Assembly: GCF_000208865.1 (NCBI RefSeq)
Contig: NC_018386.1
Span: forward strand, 992,001 to 1,056,000
Source: Neospora caninum Liverpool
Lineage: Eukaryota > Apicomplexa > Conoidasida > Eucoccidiorida > Sarcocystidae
Length of the DNA: 64,000 nucleotides
Direction of reading: 5' to 3'
Under the pieces are notes generated by a model, which was given only the letters and a program-made list of their open reading frames with translations, did not search any database and was not told where the DNA came from. Both the position numbers and the translations under genes were made by a program. The first letter of the stretch is position 1; each line of letters begins with the position of its first letter. This document shows positions 58,865 to 64,000 of this stretch, piece after piece.

Positions 58865-61288
58865 CTACTCTCGCCACCACCAGCTGCCTTGAGAGACGAG
58901 CTGTGGCGCTTCTGCCCCGTCGGTTGCTCCTCTCTCGCTCGTGTCTTCCCCAGAAGGCTCGCCTTGAAGTTTCAGCAGCCGCGTCAGCTCGCCGTTGTTT
59001 TTGATCAGCGCGTCGAACGGCCCACTCTCGACGATTTCTCCCTCCTTCAGAACGACAACAGTGTCTGCCATCTGCAGTGCTGCTTTGCTGTGGGCGATGA
59101 GCACAACCGTTTTCACCGCGCCCTTCAAAAGCCGCGCCGCGCTTTCCTCCCTGTCGTCTTCGCTCTCGCTCTCCGAGAGCCGCTGGTCCTTTCGCAGGAC
59201 GCGACGCAGCGTGTGAAGAAGAACCCTCTCGTTCTCCGCATCCAGGTGAGCTGTCGCTTCGTCGAGAACGAGGACTGCCGCGTTCTTAATCAGAGCACGG
59301 GCGAGTCCGAGACGCTGCTGCTCGCCAGTGCTGAAGCCCGCGTTCGTACCCTCGACGAGCATGTTTTCTCGGCTTATATTCGGAGCAGACAGAAATTGGT
59401 CTATGTTGCACAGGCGACACACTTCCGCGAACAGTTCCTCCGAGCAGGCGAGTGAGCCTGACGACGAGGCTGAAGACGAGGAAGGAGCCTCGCCAGGGGT
59501 GACGCCGGGGCGATTCTCGTCCGTGCGCGGAGGCAAATGGGAGCACGGCGGGCTCCCGGGCGGCGTCCACAAACCGTACATGACATTTTCCCGAACACTC
59601 AGCCCGGTCAGCAAGGGTGTGCTCTCGTTGTTGACGACGCCCAGCAGTTTTTGAAGAAGCAGCCGCGTCGGAATCGCCTGGACGTCCGCGCCTGTCACCG
59701 CGCAAAAAAGAGACTCCGCGAACGAATGAAAACACGAATGTGGAACGAAGCCTGGAAGAGCCCACAAACGGTGCCGGCCCCGTCACAGACGGAAGCGTGG
59801 TGTGTCCCTCCCCCGCGACGCAGTGTGTCTCTCCACAACGTGCCACAGAATCTTTTTTCCCTCCTTCACCTCGGAAGCTCCATAGGCGTTTTTCGGCAGG
59901 CGAGCAAAACAACGCACGGACACCCACGTTTCGACGCAGCACACCTCGACAGAGGTTCCCGAGAGTTCTCTGTTCCCGGCACGCGATCACGCACCCTTGG
60001 GCGGCACGACACAGCGACACAAAGTTGGTTCTTCGACAGGGAAGCAGAAGGAAAGCGGACCGCGAACCACAAGGCACCGCCCAGAAAGCGACGAGTCAGA
60101 AAGCGCCACTTGAAATTTTCATGTTTTATGCGAGGAACTCGAGATCCACGTACACACACACACACAACAGCCCGGAACCGATGCTTGCTCGCGAGGGGTT
60201 CTCTCTCCCTCCGCGTCCCTCCCGTGAAAACCCACAGTAAAATGGAAAGAACGGAATTCTTCTGGCCGACATCTGCTCGCCCGCCTCTGTGTTCTTTCTC
60301 TGCTCATCTTTTCTGCCTCTTCTCGTCCCTCCCTTCCGCTTCGCCTCCTTTCCTGCCGCTTTTCCGCCACGTACCGTCAAGGGTGATGGTGCCTTGTTGA
60401 GGGTGAATTTGCTTGGTCAGCAGCTTCAGCAGGGTACTTTTCCCGCTGCCACTCGCTCCTGTGATCGCAGTGAGAGATCCAGCTGGAACGACGAAAGATA
60501 TGTTTTTCACGGCTGTCGCGCCTGCTCCCGGCTCCGGTGTCTCCACTCCCTCGCCTGTCTCTGGCATCGCGCCTTCGCCCCCGTCCTCAGAGGAACTTCG
60601 CGCCTCCGCCGGCGAGGCCGCGAGAGACGGCACCAGCGACGCCAGTGGAGACGCCTGTGCGAGGCCCTCTTGGAAGTCTCCAGTTCCCGCGTAGGAAAAG
60701 GAGACATTCGCGAACGCGATCTCACCGACGACCGCCTCGGCAACCTGTCCTGCTGAGGCCCGCCCTTCCTGGTACTCGGAAATCTTGCGGACAAGCGGGA
60801 GACGCGCGGCTGTCTCCGCAGTGTCCAACGTATTTCCGCTCCCCTCGGCGCGGTCTCCTGCGGCAGCAAGCGCCGACGCTCCGTCTCCGAGCGACAGAAC
60901 CGCGTGAAGGCGCTCGCCCGCCTCGGCTGCCCGAGCGAGCTCGGAAAACACTGCAGTCAGACCGCTGAATCCCACGCCAACCATGGACGAGTAAACGGCG
61001 AAGGTTGTCAGGCTGCCGTAGGACAGCTGGGGCACACATACACACATCGGGCCACGGCGTGCATGCACACATTTTTACGCGTTTGTGTAGCATTTAGTCA
61101 TGCACATGTGCACCTCTTACAGCAGTGCCACAGGGGACACAAACATCAAATGTAAACGACCGAACTGAAACCCTTTTTTGGAGCACAGAGAAGTCAACAA
61201 CGAACCGCCACAAATAAGGACACTCTACATATATATATATATATATGACAGATGCATCTTTCCATTTCTTTTCTACATGCATATATAC

Positions 61289-61323
<35 letters not shown>

Positions 61324-63585
61324 TGGATCTGCGGGATGTGCAGGGCAAAGCCTACTTGTGTGCGAATTTGTACGTAACACGTTGCTCATATACGCCCGTT
61401 TGATATTGCACTGTCTAACGATCTGCTTATCGCATTCTCTTCCTCTCGGTCTTCCGAGCCCCGTTCTTCCACTGCTACGCGGTGTCTGTACACCCCGTAG
61501 CTTTCGTCTCACCACGCCCCGTTTGACGAGCGTGGTGCCGTAAGTGAGGAGGGCGAGCACCGTCGAGTTGATCGAAAACGACAGACCGCCAAAGAAGCAT
61601 CCGTTGGCAATCGCAGCGGCCTTCGCGGCCTCCAGAGCCTGATCTTGTCTGCTCTGCAGGCGAAAGAGTTCTTGTTCTTGCTCCTGGTGTATGTACACCG
61701 TCTTCACATGGAACAGCCGGTCGGAGAGGAACGCCGTGCACTCCTGCACTTCTTTCTCGCGAATACCGCGGAGGCGACGGAGCCGCCTGGGAGACAACAA
61801 AGAAAAGGACTTGAAAGCAGTGTGAACGCAAATGGGGAAACTAAAAACGTAGAGAAGACAAGACGAGACAGCAGAACGCGCCTCAGCGATCGAAAGAGGG
61901 AGGACGAGAGAACAAAACCAAACGTAGACGCAGAAGACAAAAGAAGCCGGAAGACCTCGAGCAACAATGGCCTTAGATTGCGTCGCGGGAGGACAGCAAC
62001 GAAAAATGCGGGACGAAGCGAACGGGCAGCGAGAGAGAAGAGAGAGTCTTTCTGTGTGTTTGCGTCTGTGTATCTTCTTCTGTGTGTTTTCTTCTGTGTT
62101 GTTTGTGTGGTTGTCCTTGCCTCCCACTCTCGCTCCCTTCCTCTTTCTGCGCGAGACGCACTGCAGAACGCCGGGGCCGAGGGAGAAGCAGAGATTAAGC
62201 CGAGAGTTGTCCTTGCGATGCTTCCCTCCTTTAGGTTTTAGATGAAGCGACACACAGAACGCACGACTCCTCCTCTCTCATCTCCCCGTTTGCGCTACCT
62301 CCCGTTCTTCTGCCTCCCTCTCTTGGTTCTTTGGCGTTCTGCTGTGTCTTCCTTTTTCGTGTAGTTTCCGGCTCTTTCGTCCGCATTTAGCGTCCACAGT
62401 CTCGCGCTGCTCGTGTTCCTCTCCCTACTTGGCGAGAAGCATGGCAGAACACCCCGCGAGGGGGAGGAGAACGAGGGCGAGAGCTGTGACGCGCGGCGAA
62501 ATGAGAAGCAGCAACGAAGAGCCCCCCACCACGCTGCTGGTGTACCGGAGAGCCTGGGCGTGCGTCTGCGTGAAAGCTGAGACGAGCGCTTCTGTGTCCT
62601 CCAGGAAAAGTGGAAGAAGATGCCCAGGCGAGCGAAAGAGGAAGAGCGACGGAGGCATGTACAAAAGAGTCCGAAAGAGCTGGCGTCTGAAGCACACAGA
62701 CACCGACAAAAGCTACAGCTCGGCGCCCCTCTTCAAAGACAAAGCACACGAGCCACGTAAAAAGCGTTCAACACCAAGGGAAAGAGAGAGCATCGTGTTA
62801 AAGCACAATATGCACATACATACGTAGATCTATACATGCATGTGACCAAGGGCGGGAGCACCACAGCTGAGGCGCTTGGGTCTCGACGAAGAGGCGCAGA
62901 GCTGCAAAAAGTTTGGAAAGTGTTCGCGCGTCTAGGAAGCTGGGGGGAGATAACAGCTATCTTTCGCTCGTTTTGTCTCTTTTGTGTTATGTCGCGCGCG
63001 CGCTGTCTCTCGGGCTTTTTCGAAGGTGGGACCGGCTGTGAGGCTCTTGCTCTTCACTTGTTCCTCGCCTTTCCGTCCGCTATCGGCTACTCACCTCACT
63101 TCCACTCGCATTTCGTGTTCGGCAGTTTCCAGCTGCGACGTTCGAACGAAGCTGGCGACGGCTCCGACGCAAATGACGGCAGCAATCAACGTGAAGAGAA
63201 CCTTTGGCGGCTGGTTCTTCAGCGCCTCCTTTCCTCCGCCCCGCAACACCTGGCCGACAGCTGTACATACACCCGAAAGGACAGATCCTATTCCACCAAA
63301 GAGGCCAGCCCCTTGGAGCGTCGCGCCTCCTGTGGCAGCGAGGTGTCCACGCGCGGGATGTCCTGCGCTCGCAGCTGCAGAATTGGAAGCAGCGTCGATC
63401 GCGATTCCCAACAACGTCGGCGTCGCCAGGTTGCAGGAGCTGCACAGGATGAGCGAAGACATCGCGAGAAAGAGTCTTTTCCGCGTTTTATCCGGGCAGA
63501 AACGCCGAAAGAGAGCGAGGAGAAGACTCGCCCGGGACGCAGGGGCGTCCGGAGACGAAGAGTCTTTGGACAAAACCCCGGGCAT
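58865..63585 (-). CDS. Half-size ABC transporter, ABCB type
   Basis: Five exons (63095-63585, 62429-62686, 61513-61786, 60375-61026, 58865-59691) join in phase to 833 residues: one transmembrane domain followed by one nucleotide-binding domain. The membrane part includes LFLAMSSLILCSSCNLATPTLLG, VLFTLIAAVICVGAVASFV, SLLLLISPRVTALALVLLPLAG and INSTVLALLTYGTTLV. The ATPase has Walker A GASGSGKST (about 531-539), LLGVVNNES at the Q-loop, signature FSTGEQQRLGLAR (about 678), Walker B AVLVLDEATAHLD with catalytic Glu about 703, and H-loop VVLIAHS. Homodimerisation is expected. Family members include mitochondrial (Mdl1/ABCB10-like) and ER peptide exporters. The N-terminus has no obvious ATG-initiated presequence, so location is open. 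Two acidic/Ser-rich insertions interrupt the NBD (about 455-510 and 600-645). Introns hold (TA)n tracts. Confidence 0.93.
61296..61324. repeat. (TA)n microsatellite in ABC-transporter intron 3
   Basis: A 29-base TA run. A second run lies at 61209-61227 in the same intron. Confidence 0.9.
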
Positions 63586-64000
63586 TGCTGCGGGACAGTG
63601 GAGAGATTGCGTGTCAAGAACTCGAAAGCGAGGCAAACAGGGGAAGAGAGGGGAGGCGAGAAACAGAGAGAAGCGACACAGAGAGACAGAGACAGCGAGG
63701 CGGCGAGACAAGAAGCGGAAGTGTTGGTGAGACTGAGCGAAGGGCTAACGGGAGGACGAGCAGCAGCAAACTCGATTTTTAAACGGCGCGGGGCCAAGCC
63801 GCAGGAAAAGAGAACAAAGAAAGATACGGCAAGAAGAATGCCAAAGTACAGGACGTGAAACGTCAAACACGCGGCGTTTCTCAAGAGGAAAAACAACGCG
63901 AAAAACCCGCGAAGCAACGGCTGTGGTGTCTCTACACCGAGCGACAGGGGCCACTGTCGACTCCCGCAGCGGTGGACGGCATGTGGACGGTCTGAAAAGT
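63586..64000. other. ABC-transporter upstream region
   Basis: A purine-rich 5' flank. The reading frame stays open upstream of the ATG at 63585 for about 40 codons but contains no earlier ATG, so a start by non-ATG codon or an upstream exon cannot be excluded. Nothing else is seen. Confidence 0.45.

Noticed and set aside
62836..63094. Candidate ABC-transporter exon after an acceptor near 62910
   Set aside because: Its translation does not resemble the family. Joining 63095 directly to 62686 gives EVRRQLFRTLLY, which does.
1..64000. CRISPR arrays, operons, prophage or bacterial elements
   Set aside because: The window is clearly eukaryotic with introns in most genes. Tandem repeats are simple satellites without spacers.

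Overview
The window comes from a coccidian apicomplexan nuclear chromosome, most likely Toxoplasma gondii or a very close relative (Hammondia, Neospora). This rests on intron-rich genes with short phase-matched exons, GTAAG/GTGAG donors and pyrimidine-tract acceptors. It also rests on intergenic polypurine/polypyrimidine tracts, frequent (TA)n and TGCATGC motifs, Ala/Ser/Gly-rich insertions inside conserved domains, and the gene set itself (a type II NADH dehydrogenase and a PAN/Apple micronemal-type protein). All gene models were built by hand by joining exons so that reading frame and family homology both hold.

Left part (1-24 kb): a PUB-domain protein runs off the left edge (minus). Next come the decapping co-factor DCP1 (minus), a two-exon Asterix/WDR83OS-like ER membrane-protein chaperone subunit (plus), and a 14-exon protein with RCC1 repeats followed by a coiled coil (minus). 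A 6-kb stretch without a recognisable gene follows and contains a 100-N assembly gap.

Middle part (30-44.5 kb): the histone chaperone ASF1 (minus) and the mitochondrial type II NADH dehydrogenase NDH2 (plus) are divergent. NDH2 converges on a 13-exon N-myristoyltransferase (minus), whose full chain can be followed to its last residue.

Right part (44.5-64 kb): an 11-kb stretch with different texture (no (TA)n tracts, few polypurine runs, few genes) holds two intronless genes for secreted proteins: a 414-residue orphan (minus) and a four-PAN-domain micronemal-type protein (plus). The window ends with a five-exon half-size ABCB transporter (minus).

The genes do not form one pathway. Most are conserved housekeeping functions: mRNA decapping, ER membrane insertion, histone deposition, respiratory electron entry, protein myristoylation and organellar export. 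One possible link is that the RCC1-repeat protein begins with a myristoylation-type N-terminus while NMT lies in the same window. No clearly new multi-gene system was found. The most unusual items are the secreted orphan, the RCC1/coiled-coil architecture, the charged insertion in ASF1 and the atypical ABC transporter.
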